From assembly GCA_012270865.1 (NCBI GenBank), contig JAAXHL010000132.1:62001-126000 (forward strand): a DNA stretch of 64,000 bases, written 5' to 3'. Positions 9,509 to 18,880 of this stretch are shown here, piece after piece (the first letter of the stretch is position 1; each line of letters starts with the position of its first letter). The DNA is from Candidatus Poribacteria bacterium. GTDB taxonomy: Bacteria; Poribacteria; WGA-4E; WGA-3G. The notes under the pieces are model-generated. The model searched no databases and was not told the origin of the DNA. It saw only the letters and a program-made list of their open reading frames with translations. The position numbers and the translations under genes are program-made.

Positions 9509-9742
9509 TTAACATTTGTTAATTTGGTTGGTGTACAGCTCATCTGCGTAAGCAAAACAGGCGCGAATATCTGTCTCGGTTAACTCGGGAAAATCGTGAA
9601 GCACCTCCGCGACTGCCATACCCGATGCCAGATATTCAAAGACATCATAAACGGTGATCCGCATTCCTCGAATACACGGCTGCCCGCTGCGTTTACCCGG
9701 TTCAATAGTAATAATGTCTCTATAGTCGTTCATGGTAGCCAC
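9509..9742 (-). CDS. DUF433 domain protein (VapB-type antitoxin-like)
   Basis: DYRDIITIEPGKRSGQPCIRGMRITVYDVFEYLASGMAVAEVLHDFPELTETDIRACFAYA: characteristic DUF433 sequence. Confidence 0.88.
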   Translation of the reverse strand: MATMNDYRDIITIEPGKRSGQPCIRGMRITVYDVFEYLASGMAVAEVLHDFPELTETDIRACFAYADELYTNQINKC

Positions 9743-9760
9743 CTCTTCTTTATAAATAGT

Positions 9761-9893
9761 AGGACTTACGCATTCCGTCTTAAAGTCCCCCTACCTCCCT
9801 GATAAGGGGGATATGGGGGGTTGGGGGATTTAGGGGTTAATTCCTACTTTTTGCTTCTAAATGTCCAATATTTTCTCAATTTGCGTAAGTCCT
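9761..9893. mobile_element. MITE-like element, family A, copy 3 (with internal expansion)
   Basis: Same TIRs as the other copies; direct repeat AATAGT; extra ~24 bp around the CCCC(TGATAA)GGGG stem. Confidence 0.83.
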
Positions 9894-10137
9894 GAATAGT
9901 TAAGAAAAGTATATCACAACTCGCGTCTGTTATCAACGGTTTTAGTGGGAAATTTCTAATTGGCAGGGTTAGGGGATCACGTTTTCTTATTGTCTGAATG
10001 CAGGTCGCATTTGGGCGAGTACGCCGCAAATCGCGGATTATCACGGATGACACGGATTTCGCAGATTGACACCCTGTGTAACATCAGGTTATCTGCTAAC
10101 CAGAGAACTGAATGACGCTGTCTGTGGGCACAGCAGT

Positions 10138-10419
10138 TTAACTTGCTATATCACGCGCTTGTGGTATTATTTGAGGAACAACGGAGTCTACTTCTCGAAT
10201 AGCATTCCAATCAATCACGGCTGTCCACAACTTTTCTTCTTCTGAGTAGTGAACAACGCCTTCAACCTCCAACTCTTCGCTGTAGATGATCAGGAGTTGT
10301 CCGTCTTGCAGGACAATTCCGGGACACTCAAGATCTGCTATCGTCCCAGCGCAGTTCAACCGGACCCTTCCTTTTGCATCTGCGTTGTGAAAGTCTGCGA
10401 AAACTCTGAGTTTGTTCAT
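10138..10419 (-). CDS. Small conserved-looking hypothetical protein
   Basis: MNKLRVFADFHNADAKGRVRLNCAGTIADLECPGIVLQDGQLLIIYSEELEVEGVVHYSEEEKLWTAVIDW; start chosen at MNKLRV because the longer ORF upstream overlaps a transposase remnant on the + strand. Confidence 0.6.
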   Translation of the reverse strand: MNKLRVFADFHNADAKGRVRLNCAGTIADLECPGIVLQDGQLLIIYSEELEVEGVVHYSEEEKLWTAVIDWNAIREVDSVVPQIIPQARDIAS

Positions 10420-10437
10420 CAGTTTACACTGCTGACT

Positions 10438-10700
10438 GCGACGGTGTATACGGATGGTTGGCGTGGGTATAACTCTATTCAGCTCATCCGTGAGACCGTT
10501 TGTCATAAGATGGCGAGTGGGCGAGAGATACAGACGGTGATGGTCTTTACGAGATCCATACAAATACGATTGAAGGTGTCTGGACAACAGTTCGTAACTT
10601 CCTTTGTCCGTTTCGCGGTGTTGACAAAAAGTTTCTCTCCGGTTACATCGCAATCTGTGAGTTCGTCATGAATCTGAAATCTGTCAATTTTATATCAAAA
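10438..10700 (+). pseudogene. IS1595/ISXO2-like transposase remnant (frameshifted)
   Basis: VYTDGWRGYN in one frame, then HTNTIEGVWTTVRNFLCPFRGVDKKFLSGYIAICEFVMNL in another: the DDE-domain end and C-terminus of ISXO2-like transposases. Confidence 0.78.
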
Positions 10701-10873
10701 CTTGTAAAAAGCATTTACTCTTGAAATGAGCGAACTCCTGGAACCTAATTGCTTTACCCATTCAATAAACTCACTCAACGATGAGATTCGGGTGGGTTCG
10801 TTTGTATCCATTTTGTTCTATGCCTTTCGGTAGTTTGTATTTGTGAAGGCACAACGGCGCGTGCCTACTGCTT

Positions 10874-11632
10874 TTAAATTGGAAATTGGTGATTGCCTGC
10901 AGTCAACCCGCCATCAATGACGAAGACCGCGCCCGTCGCGAAACTGGCTTCATCGGAGGCGAGGAACAGCGCTGCGTTCGCAATATCAACGGGTTGTCCG
11001 ATGCGTCCTAACGGATACCACGGCGTTATCTCGTCCAAGATTTGAGGGTTCCGTTCAATCATCGGTTCCCACACTTCCGTCTGAATCGTTCCGGGACAGA
11101 TACAGTTGATACGGATGTTATCCTTGCCGTGTGCAACTGCCATAGAGCGCGTGAGTGCGATAACACCGCCTTTCGCAGCAGAGTACGCATGGATACCTTG
11201 TAACCCGATGAGTCCGTTGACAGAGGCGATGTTAACAATACTTCCACCACCATTCTGTTGCATGACAGGGATAGCCGCGTTGGAACAGTGACTCGTCCCT
11301 TGGAGCGCGACCGCCAAGTTCGCATCCCAATTGTTGTTTAGAACATCGGCAGTCGAGCAAATGGCGTTGTTCACCAAAATGTCAACCGTGCCGTAGGCAT
11401 CAACAGTCTCCGCAATAAGCCTCTCAGCATCCACAGCATTAGAGACATCAGCATTAACAAACATCGCCTCGCCGCCTGCATCAGTGATTGCAGCAACAGT
11501 CTCAGTGCCGTTGGCATCATTTACATCATCAACGACAACTTTAGCACCTTCTTCAGCAAACCGAAGTGCCACGGCTTTGCCGATCCCGCGTCCTGCTCCT
11601 GTGACAATGGCTATTTTGTTATTCAACCGCAT
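10874..11632 (-). CDS. SDR family oxidoreductase
   Basis: MRLNNKIAIVTGAGRGIGKAVALRFAEEGAKVVV...NNAICS...YSAAKGG; start set at MRLNNK. Confidence 0.88.
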   Translation of the reverse strand: MRLNNKIAIVTGAGRGIGKAVALRFAEEGAKVVVDDVNDANGTETVAAITDAGGEAMFVNADVSNAVDAERLIAETVDAYGTVDILVNNAICSTADVLNNNWDANLAVALQGTSHCSNAAIPVMQQNGGGSIVNIASVNGLIGLQGIHAYSAAKGGVIALTRSMAVAHGKDNIRINCICPGTIQTEVWEPMIERNPQILDEITPWYPLGRIGQPVDIANAALFLASDEASFATGAVFVIDGGLTAGNHQFPI

Positions 11633-11810
11633 TTTTGGTCCTGTATCTTTTTCTTGAAAGTTAGGAATATCAAAAACGGCTTTTGCATTGTAAAATTTAC
11701 CGCGTTCACCTTTAGAGAAATCATATTTTGCTTTCACTTATTTTATATGGTATAATAAGAAGTAGATTGCAAGTTAGCGTTTAGCGTTTAAAGACCTGAA
11801 GAGGAAATAC

Positions 11811-12143
11811 ATGACTCCAATTAGCATACGTTGGAAAGTCCATGACCGGTATGGAAACGAGATTTATCTAACACATGAACGGTGGCAACATATTACTGCC
11901 TCAATTAATCATCCAGATATGGCAAACTGTGAAGAGCAACTAAAGGCCACAATTCAGTATGGTAGGCGAAAACAAGATTCGTTGAACCCGCAAAAGTACC
12001 GATATACTAATGCTTTCGTCAATTTGCCAGCAGATAATACACATATTACTGCAATTGTCCTTTTCCGGTTTCGCGAAAGTTCAAATGGCGATCCTATCTC
12101 AAATAACTATATTGTTACAGCTTATCAGAAAAGGATTGGATAA
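11811..12143 (+). CDS. Hypothetical protein, possibly PBECR-like nuclease
   Basis: 110 aa; DRYGNEIYLTHERWQHITASINHPDM...IVTAYQKR resembles the LT.ERW.HI..HP / TAY pattern of small PBECR-type toxins; weak by-eye match. Confidence 0.5.
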   Translation: MTPISIRWKVHDRYGNEIYLTHERWQHITASINHPDMANCEEQLKATIQYGRRKQDSLNPQKYRYTNAFVNLPADNTHITAIVLFRFRESSNGDPISNNYIVTAYQKRIG

Positions 12144-12151
12144 AAAAAATT

Positions 12152-12508
12152 ATGGCGCAATCAGTTTCTAACTACGATGAAGTAAGCGACACGTTGTATG
12201 TCTCGTTTGCCCCCAGTGAACACGCAACAGGTATTGAATTGACTTCCCATATTTTATTGCGGTTCAACAAACAGGAGCGTAAAGCTGTTGGGTTAACGTT
12301 CCTTGAGTACTCTTTACTTGCCCAGAAAACGGACATGGGCCCCCGGAGTTTTCCGCTCACCGGCTTAACCGAATTGTCTGAGGAACTTCGAGACATTGTC
12401 TTAGATATTCTCCAGCGTCCACCTGTCAGCGATGTGCTTTTGCTTTCATTGTATACACCCTCAATTTCCGAAACGATTCCGATTACGCTTCTGCAAGCAG
12501 CCTGGTAA
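12152..12508 (+). CDS. DUF2283 domain protein
   Basis: NYDEVSDTLYVSFAPSEHATGIELTSHILLRFNKQERKAVGLTFLEYS matches the YD...D.LYI.F....E.....I...DFN...K.VGIEIL pattern. Confidence 0.75.
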   Translation: MAQSVSNYDEVSDTLYVSFAPSEHATGIELTSHILLRFNKQERKAVGLTFLEYSLLAQKTDMGPRSFPLTGLTELSEELRDIVLDILQRPPVSDVLLLSLYTPSISETIPITLLQAAW

Positions 12509-12527
12509 ACAGATTTGCAATATAGCC

Positions 12528-13289
12528 TTAATGTTGCAGCGTCTGTGAGATGAAAAGTTTCGTACGTTCGTGCTGTGGATTGTCAAAGAAATCTGCAGGT
12601 GCTGCTTCCTCTACAACGACACCTTCATCGAAGAACATGACGCGATCCGCCACTTCTCGTGCAAATCCCATCTCATGCGTAACAACCAGCATCGTCATAC
12701 CGGAATGTGCAAGTTCACGCATCACATCTAACACTTCTGAGATCATCTCTGGGTCAAGCGCACTTGTCGGTTCATCAAAGAGCATAATCTTTGGCTCCAT
12801 TGCCAATGCCCTTGCGATGGCGACGCGCTGCTGTTGTCCACCCGATATTTCTGCCGGATATTTATACGCTTGATCAGCAATATCCATCCGCTCTAACAAA
12901 GCCAAAGCCGCTTCTTCCGCTGCACGCTTTGACATCTTCCGCACTTGGATGGGACCTAAGGTTATATTTTTTATATTTGTTAGATGTGGGAATAGATTGA
13001 ACTGTTGGAAAACCATTCCGACTTCCTGACGAATAAGATTGATATTACGCAGATCATTGCTCAACTCAATTCCATCAACAATGATGGTGCCGCGTTGATG
13101 TTCCTCAAGGCGATTGATGGTTCGGATAAACGTGGATTTTCCTGATCCAGAGGGACCGCAAATTACCGCCTTTTCTCCCTTTTTGAAGGTGGTGGTAATC
13201 CCTTTGAGGACATGAAAATCATCAAACCATTTGTGAACATCTTCACATATAATAATTGGATCGTTTGTGATATTTTCGTTTTCAGTCAT
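12528..13289 (-). CDS. aapP: General L-amino-acid ABC transporter ATP-binding protein
   Basis: [56 protein letters not shown]...[35 protein letters not shown]. Confidence 0.93.
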   Translation of the reverse strand: MTENENITNDPIIICEDVHKWFDDFHVLKGITTTFKKGEKAVICGPSGSGKSTFIRTINRLEEHQRGTIIVDGIELSNDLRNINLIRQEVGMVFQQFNLFPHLTNIKNITLGPIQVRKMSKRAAEEAALALLERMDIADQAYKYPAEISGGQQQRVAIARALAMEPKIMLFDEPTSALDPEMISEVLDVMRELAHSGMTMLVVTHEMGFAREVADRVMFFDEGVVVEEAAPADFFDNPQHERTKLFISQTLQH

Positions 13290-13353
13290 TTTCTGATTCC
13301 TTCTTCAATCATAGCAAATTAGAGCGGATTGATGTTAAAAATTCCGCGTGCTT

Positions 13354-14550
13354 TCAGATGCCTACATTTCCGTGTCCGAAACTCAACTCTGATTCAACTC
13401 TCTGGCTACCGAAGGACATTGCATAACAAAAAACAAAATAGATAATCGCAATAAATAGATAGACTTCAGGTTGGAGTCCTTGCCAGTTTGGGTTCCCGAG
13501 GATGCTTCTGGCTATCCCTAACAGATCAAGGAGTCCAACAATAGATACCAAAGTTGTATCCTTAAAAAGTGCGATACTTTGTCCAACGATCGCCGGAATA
13601 ACAGCTCGTAATGCCTGTGGTAAAACGATGAAAAGCATCGTTTTCGGGTAAGTGAGTCCCACGGCTTGTGCAGCCTCAACTTGTCCTTGCGGAATCGCTT
13701 GAAGTCCGCCCCGCACGTTCTCTGCCATATATGAAGCGGAGAAAAGCGTTAGCACAACCATCGCGCGTATAACTTTATCAAGTTGAAAATCACCGGGCAT
13801 GAAAATGGGTAACAATATACTACCCATAAACAGTAAAGTTATCAAAGGCACACCACGGATCGTCTCAATATAAACGGTGGAGACCCACCTTACCGCTGGC
13901 AGTTGACTTCTCCGTCCAAGTGCCAATAGTACGCCCAGTGGAAAGCAAGCGACGATCCCGATAGCAGCCAGAATCAGTGTAAGCAGAAGTCCACCCCAAT
14001 GTGTTGTCGTTACAGTGTTCGCACCGAAACCGTGCAGCGTTATCATCGTCAACGGAAAGGAGAGAACCCAACCTATTATTACCCAACGTTTCCAATGATC
14101 CCTGTTTCGTCCAATCGCGAAACAGACTGCGAGGATAACAGTCGCGATCAGCGCGTGTTCTCGAATAGAGACATAAAAAGGCAAAATAACGATGATCGCG
14201 CCAAGGCAACCGATAGCGACTGTAATTTGCCGAATCAATCCATTCCAAATGCCAGCACTCAGCCCCAATAAGACTGCCAACCCATATATAACAACGGCAA
14301 TTTTCCATGCCTGTTCTAAAGGATAAGCACCCATTGACAAGATTTGCAAATTAGCAGGGATAACTGCCCACTGTGCTTGTGTGAATGCCCATGTGAAAAA
14401 ACTCTTAGCAGCAAAGAATAGAACGACAAAACCTAAGCAGGTTAAAATGGTATTATACCATGTGCTAAACAGGTTATCTTTTACCCATTTCACAGGACCT
14501 TTTTTCGTACTTGGGGGTTTAACTTCTTGTGTTGATGTCAGTTCTTCCAC
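13354..14550 (-). CDS. aapM: General L-amino-acid ABC transporter permease
   Basis: WGGLLLTLILAAIGIVACFPLGVLLALGRRSQLPAVRWVSTVYIETIRGVPLITLLFM; order relative to AapQ and AapP. Confidence 0.9.
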   Translation of the reverse strand: MEELTSTQEVKPPSTKKGPVKWVKDNLFSTWYNTILTCLGFVVLFFAAKSFFTWAFTQAQWAVIPANLQILSMGAYPLEQAWKIAVVIYGLAVLLGLSAGIWNGLIRQITVAIGCLGAIIVILPFYVSIREHALIATVILAVCFAIGRNRDHWKRWVIIGWVLSFPLTMITLHGFGANTVTTTHWGGLLLTLILAAIGIVACFPLGVLLALGRRSQLPAVRWVSTVYIETIRGVPLITLLFMGSILLPIFMPGDFQLDKVIRAMVVLTLFSASYMAENVRGGLQAIPQGQVEAAQAVGLTYPKTMLFIVLPQALRAVIPAIVGQSIALFKDTTLVSIVGLLDLLGIARSILGNPNWQGLQPEVYLFIAIIYFVFCYAMSFGSQRVESELSFGHGNVGI

Positions 14551-14579
14551 TTTTCTATCCTTTTTTACATCTATCTTTA

Positions 14580-15809
14580 TTATCTACTAAATCGGGTGAT
14601 TCTACGGTTATACCAATTCATGAAAGCGGATGTCGTTAGACTCAGTATGAGATAACTCACCATAATCATAGCGAAGATAGGAATAGATTGTCCCGTCTGA
14701 TTAATCATCGTTTCTCCAACCATAAACAGGTCAGGGAAGCCGATGAAGATTGCAAGACTTGAGTTCTTGGCAAGGTTCAGATATTGACTCGTGAGCGGTG
14801 GCACAATTATCGGAATCGCTTGGGGGATGACAACTAAACGCAATACTTGTGATTCTTTCAAACCGACGGACCTGGCTGCCTCCCGTTGTCCCTTTACCAC
14901 TGCTTGTATACCGCTTCTCACCACTTCGGCAATAAATGCACTTGTATAGATAGCGAGTCCGATTAAGAGTGCCGAGAACTCTGGGGTAAAATTTATCCCG
15001 CCTTCAAAGTTAAAACCTTGTAGCACAGGTCGTTCTAATTCAAGGGGTGTTTCTGGTGTTAGAAACCATCCGGCAATGGTGATTATCAGAAATATAGGGG
15101 CAGCAGTCCACTTCGCGCTAAAAATTAAATGAGAAATAAAAGAAGGACGGTCGATCTCTCGAATTTTACGAAACTGAAAGAGATAACGGAATGCTGCAAG
15201 ACCCAGAACAACAAAAATCGCTAAAATGATACCCGACAGAAGATACCACAACCAAGTGTTAAATCCAGCGGCTCGTTCAACGGAGGGAAGGTATACACCC
15301 CGATTGTTAATGAAAATATTATTGGAAAAACTGATACTCTCTCGCACAACAGGAAGTACCCGCGTGAGCGCATACCAAAACAGAATCTGTAGGAGGAGCG
15401 GAACATTACGAAAACATTCTACGTAGACGGATGCTATTTGACGGATGAGCCAATTGCTCGAAAGGCGAGCAATCCCAAAAAAGAAGCCGATAAAAGTCGC
15501 ACAAAATATCCCAATAATACTTACTTTGAGCGTGTTAACAATACCAACCCAAAACGCTTTGAGATATGTTTCGGAAGGATCGAAATCAATGCCTTCGGAT
15601 AATTCAAATCCTGCTTCGGTGTTTAGAAAACTCAGACTCAGTTCTATACCCTGTCTACTGAGTCCGTTTAGCATATTTGAGTATAGGAATACTGCTAACA
15701 AAATGATGCCGACAACGAAAAGCACCTGAAAAAAGACTTTCAGAAACCGAACGTCTCGATAGAATGGGATTTTATCTGATATGATCTTATGTGTATTATC
15801 TTCCATCAT
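14580..15809 (-). CDS. aapQ: General L-amino-acid ABC transporter permease
   Basis: YLKAFWVGIVNTLKVSIIGIFCATFIGFFFGIARLSSNWLIRQIASVYVECFRNVPLLLQILFWY; EVVRSGIQAVVKGQREAARSVGLKESQ. Confidence 0.9.
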   Translation of the reverse strand: MMEDNTHKIISDKIPFYRDVRFLKVFFQVLFVVGIILLAVFLYSNMLNGLSRQGIELSLSFLNTEAGFELSEGIDFDPSETYLKAFWVGIVNTLKVSIIGIFCATFIGFFFGIARLSSNWLIRQIASVYVECFRNVPLLLQILFWYALTRVLPVVRESISFSNNIFINNRGVYLPSVERAAGFNTWLWYLLSGIILAIFVVLGLAAFRYLFQFRKIREIDRPSFISHLIFSAKWTAAPIFLIITIAGWFLTPETPLELERPVLQGFNFEGGINFTPEFSALLIGLAIYTSAFIAEVVRSGIQAVVKGQREAARSVGLKESQVLRLVVIPQAIPIIVPPLTSQYLNLAKNSSLAIFIGFPDLFMVGETMINQTGQSIPIFAMIMVSYLILSLTTSAFMNWYNRRITRFSR

Positions 15810-15917
15810 TTGCTGCTTTTGCGATACAGTTTCAAGCGGATATGAAAACGGAAACCCAAACCAAGTTATTACTGGATTCAGGTTTCCGATTTAGGAAATG
15901 TCCGATATTGCTTGTGC

Positions 15918-16613
15918 TTATCGGGCGTTTTTGATGCGTCCCCATGTCGTTGCGAGCTTGCGCTTAGGTTCTACGGGATAACTATCATCGCCGAAGAACT
16001 CAATTTCGCCAATTTGAAAGTACGCCCCAGCAGGGTTCGATGCGGTGTCAAAAGTAACATGCCGGAAAAACCGATACCCGACCTTTTGAACATCGTAATC
16101 TTCGCCTGCCTCAAACAGGACGACTTGCAGTCGTTGATCCCAAAAGCTATCCCCATCGTGAGCATAGATGGTCTCAAATTCCTCGCCGTCGTTTGATCCC
16201 TGAACTTCCCACACTGTCGGGTCCCTTGCGGGAACATCGTTTGCTGAAGATACGGTGAAGTGTGTCAAGGCATACTGCTCCTCAAACTCAGCTGTCACAT
16301 GTAGACCTTCATCCGGAATGCCGCCGCCACGTCCGCAGCACCATTTGTCATTGCTGGGTCCAAGGCGGTTATCGAAGACGTTAAACGCAAATTCCCCGCC
16401 CGCGAATCCGGGTTCATCGTTAGCCGTGAAAATGGCATCGTAACCTTCATCTGCTTCAGGATCGCCATCGTCTTCTGGGTCGGTGAGGTCGCCTCCGAGC
16501 AGTTCATCCGTTCCTGTTCCCAAGACTTCCTCCGCTTGTGCTATGTTGATCGTACCGATAACACAAAAGGCTATCATCAGCACAAGTCCTGCTAATATGA
16601 ACATATTTTTCAT
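15918..16613 (-). CDS. Secreted discoidin-like protein with KLATTWG C-terminal tail
   Basis: Signal peptide MKNMFILAGLVLMIAFCVIGTINIAQA; ALTHFTVSSANDVPARDPTVWEVQGSNDGEEFETIYAHD (discoidin/galactose-binding-like); ends KRKLATTWGRIKNAR. Confidence 0.72.
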   Translation of the reverse strand: MKNMFILAGLVLMIAFCVIGTINIAQAEEVLGTGTDELLGGDLTDPEDDGDPEADEGYDAIFTANDEPGFAGGEFAFNVFDNRLGPSNDKWCCGRGGGIPDEGLHVTAEFEEQYALTHFTVSSANDVPARDPTVWEVQGSNDGEEFETIYAHDGDSFWDQRLQVVLFEAGEDYDVQKVGYRFFRHVTFDTASNPAGAYFQIGEIEFFGDDSYPVEPKRKLATTWGRIKNAR

Positions 16614-16856
16614 ATTGTTCAATCTCCTAAGAGAAATGAATCTCACTTTTACGTGAGTTTCGCGTTAAGTAGGTGCGTTTGAATAAACTGCACCCTTTTT
16701 ACCATACAATCTTTAGTGTAGTGGATTTCAGAATTAATGAAACACGCCATAGCGGGCAAGGTAACCTTGAAGAAACACCCAAGGAAAACCCTACAAAGGG
16801 TGGTCTCCTCAATCACTGAAATGTCTCTTTAATTATTGGTTTTACCGTAATCTGTG

Positions 16857-16892
16857 TTCCATAATAATATATTATTCCATATTATTATGGAA
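16857..16892. repeat. Perfect 14-bp inverted repeat
   Basis: ttccataataatat - attattcc - atattattatggaa. Confidence 0.85.
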
Positions 16893-16922
16893 AATTCAAT
16901 ATCATTTTCAGAAATATAGAAA

Positions 16923-17041
16923 AGGACTTACGCAATTTTGACTTCGGCCCGTTCTGTTAGATGAGAATTTTCGGAAAAAATAGGGTCTCCTGCCACAAAC
17001 TGGGAAGTTTGTGGTACAAAAGAGCAGCATGCGTAAGTCCT
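16923..17041. mobile_element. MITE-like element, family A TIRs with a different interior (type B), copy 4
   Basis: aggacttacgca...tgcgtaagtcct; direct repeat ATAGAA on both sides (right side after one base). Confidence 0.82.
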
Positions 17042-17090
17042 AATAGAAAACAAGCGCGCATTCAAGATGGAATTCCTGAAAAGTACGATT

Positions 17091-18107
17091 CTAACGGAAC
17101 GGCATAGCGTAGAGCAAACCGCCTTGCGTCCACGGTTTATTAACGCCACGCGGCAGACCGATCGGCGTGAGGTTACGCTCAAAGATTTCGCCATAGTTAC
17201 CGACAGCCATAATGACCTGTTTTGCCCAGTCTTCAGGAAGTCCAAGCTTTTTACCCATTTCGCCAGATTCACCTAAAAAACGTTTGATCTCAGGGTTTTC
17301 AGTTTCAAAGGTCTTGACACTTTCCTGCGTAATATTGTGCTCTTCCGCGAAAAACGTTGCATAAACAACCCAACTCACAGCGTCATTCCATTTATTATCA
17401 CCGTGAATGGTGAGGGGACCCAACGGTTCCTTTGAGATAGTTACATCCAAAATAACATGATCGTCTGGGTTTTTTAGATCCTTACGCCGCGCAACAAGTT
17501 GAGACTTGTCGCTGGTAACGACATCTACACGTCCCGCGTCATAACTACTGTAAAGGGTATCAGTGTCGGCGTAAACAACCGGATTGAATTCCAGCTCTAA
17601 TGACCGCATTGTATCTGCAAGGTTTAGTTCAGTTGTGCTACCTGCAGTGACACCGATGCTTGCCCCGGCTAATTGCTCAATGGATGTAATCTTTAGAGAT
17701 TTCGGTAGCATGAATCCTTGTCCATCGTAGAATGTCGGTGGTGCGAAGTCAGTACTTAACTCAGCGTCTCGGCTAAGCGTCCAAGTCGTGTTTCGGATTA
17801 AGACATCTATTTCACCGGTTTGAAGTGCGGTAAAACGTTCGGCGGCATTTAAGGGCACAAATTCAACCTTGCTCGGATCCCCAAGAACAGCAGCAGCGAT
17901 GGCGCGTCCGAAATCCGCGTCAAAACCGCTCCATTTGCCATCTTCACCCAGGAAACCGAACCCCGGCAAACCACCATGCACACCACAGATGACTCTCCCT
18001 CGGTTCTTAACTTTGTCCAGAATACTGTCCTGACTATTCGCAACAAGTGGTGTTACCAATAAAATTGCTAAAACTAACGCAGCTGTTTGAAACAAGTATT
18101 TACGCAC
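17091..18107 (-). CDS. aapJ: Amino-acid ABC transporter substrate-binding protein
   Basis: SILDKVKNRGRVICGVHGGLPGFGFLGEDGKWSGFDADFGRAIAAAVLGD...FTALQTGEIDVLIRNTTWTLSRD: AapJ-type binding protein. Confidence 0.92.
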   Translation of the reverse strand: MRKYLFQTAALVLAILLVTPLVANSQDSILDKVKNRGRVICGVHGGLPGFGFLGEDGKWSGFDADFGRAIAAAVLGDPSKVEFVPLNAAERFTALQTGEIDVLIRNTTWTLSRDAELSTDFAPPTFYDGQGFMLPKSLKITSIEQLAGASIGVTAGSTTELNLADTMRSLELEFNPVVYADTDTLYSSYDAGRVDVVTSDKSQLVARRKDLKNPDDHVILDVTISKEPLGPLTIHGDNKWNDAVSWVVYATFFAEEHNITQESVKTFETENPEIKRFLGESGEMGKKLGLPEDWAKQVIMAVGNYGEIFERNLTPIGLPRGVNKPWTQGGLLYAMPFR

Positions 18108-18347
18108 GAAAAAACCCTCTCTTTTATGATGTGACCTCTATTGAAGAGATCGTTAAAATATGGCGATTTATAGTTATATGAAATCGCATTTATGTCTGAA
18201 GTTATATTGGGTAAACATAAGGATACGGAAAGAAGGGAAATAATTTGTGTCCTTTTCTTTACGCTTCAGATCCCTATTTACTTTGAATTCTTAGTTCTTA
18301 CTCGCTCTGAATTCATTAAAAAACAAAACCGTTATTACCTTTTATAG

Positions 18348-18376
18348 ATTGTATCAGACTATCGGCATATTGTCAA
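18348..18376 (-). promoter_or_regulatory. Sigma70-type promoter for aapJ
   Basis: Minus strand TTGACA - 17 nt - TACAAT. Confidence 0.65.
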
Positions 18377-18658
18377 GCAATTAATGGAAGCCAGCAGAAT
18401 GATAAGGGGTCCCTCTTGTTTCGATTGACCGGTTAGGATTATAACCGATAGCGTCTTGTCAACGCTGCCCTATTTTGTGCAGTCGGATACTAAAGTATGC
18501 CCTATTTTGTGCAGGATATTGTGGATGTTTATCAAGTTCCTATCCATTCAGTCTCGTTCAGGTCGGCACGAAAATTGCTATAGTTATATTGAATTCAGTT
18601 CTCCAATAGATTAGCAGGCGTTCTTCTGGCAACTGAAAATTAACCGTTTCTAAGATGT

Positions 18659-18799
18659 CAGGACGATTTAGTTTTCGGTTTTTTCCTCCAATTTTAGACA
18701 CCCAGGCCCGGTAGGTGCGGTTTCTAACCGCACCGGGACTGAAAAGGAAAATCAAATATCTTTGAAATCCGATAATTTAACTAAAACTAAATAACCCTG
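18659..18799. mobile_element. MITE-like element, family C (TIR CAGGnCgATTTAGTTTT), copy 1
   Basis: caggacgatttagtttt ... aaaactaaataaccctg; flanks TCTAAGATGT / TCTAAGACGT (9 of 10 direct repeat); carries a ccggtaggtgcggtttctaaccgcaccggg palindrome. Confidence 0.8.
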
Positions 18800-18818
18800 T
18801 CTAAGACGTAAGCTGCAC

Positions 18819-18847
18819 TTGACATATTTTAAAAGTCTTGCTAATAT
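18819..18847 (+). promoter_or_regulatory. Sigma70-type promoter for the TPR gene
   Basis: TTGACA - 17 nt - TAATAT upstream of ATG 18881. Confidence 0.65.
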
Positions 18848-18880
18848 ATTCGGAACTAATACTTGGCAAGGAGAAGAAAA

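Noticed and set aside
13865-14308. 147-aa minus-strand ORF
   Set aside because: Alternative frame of the aapM permease gene.
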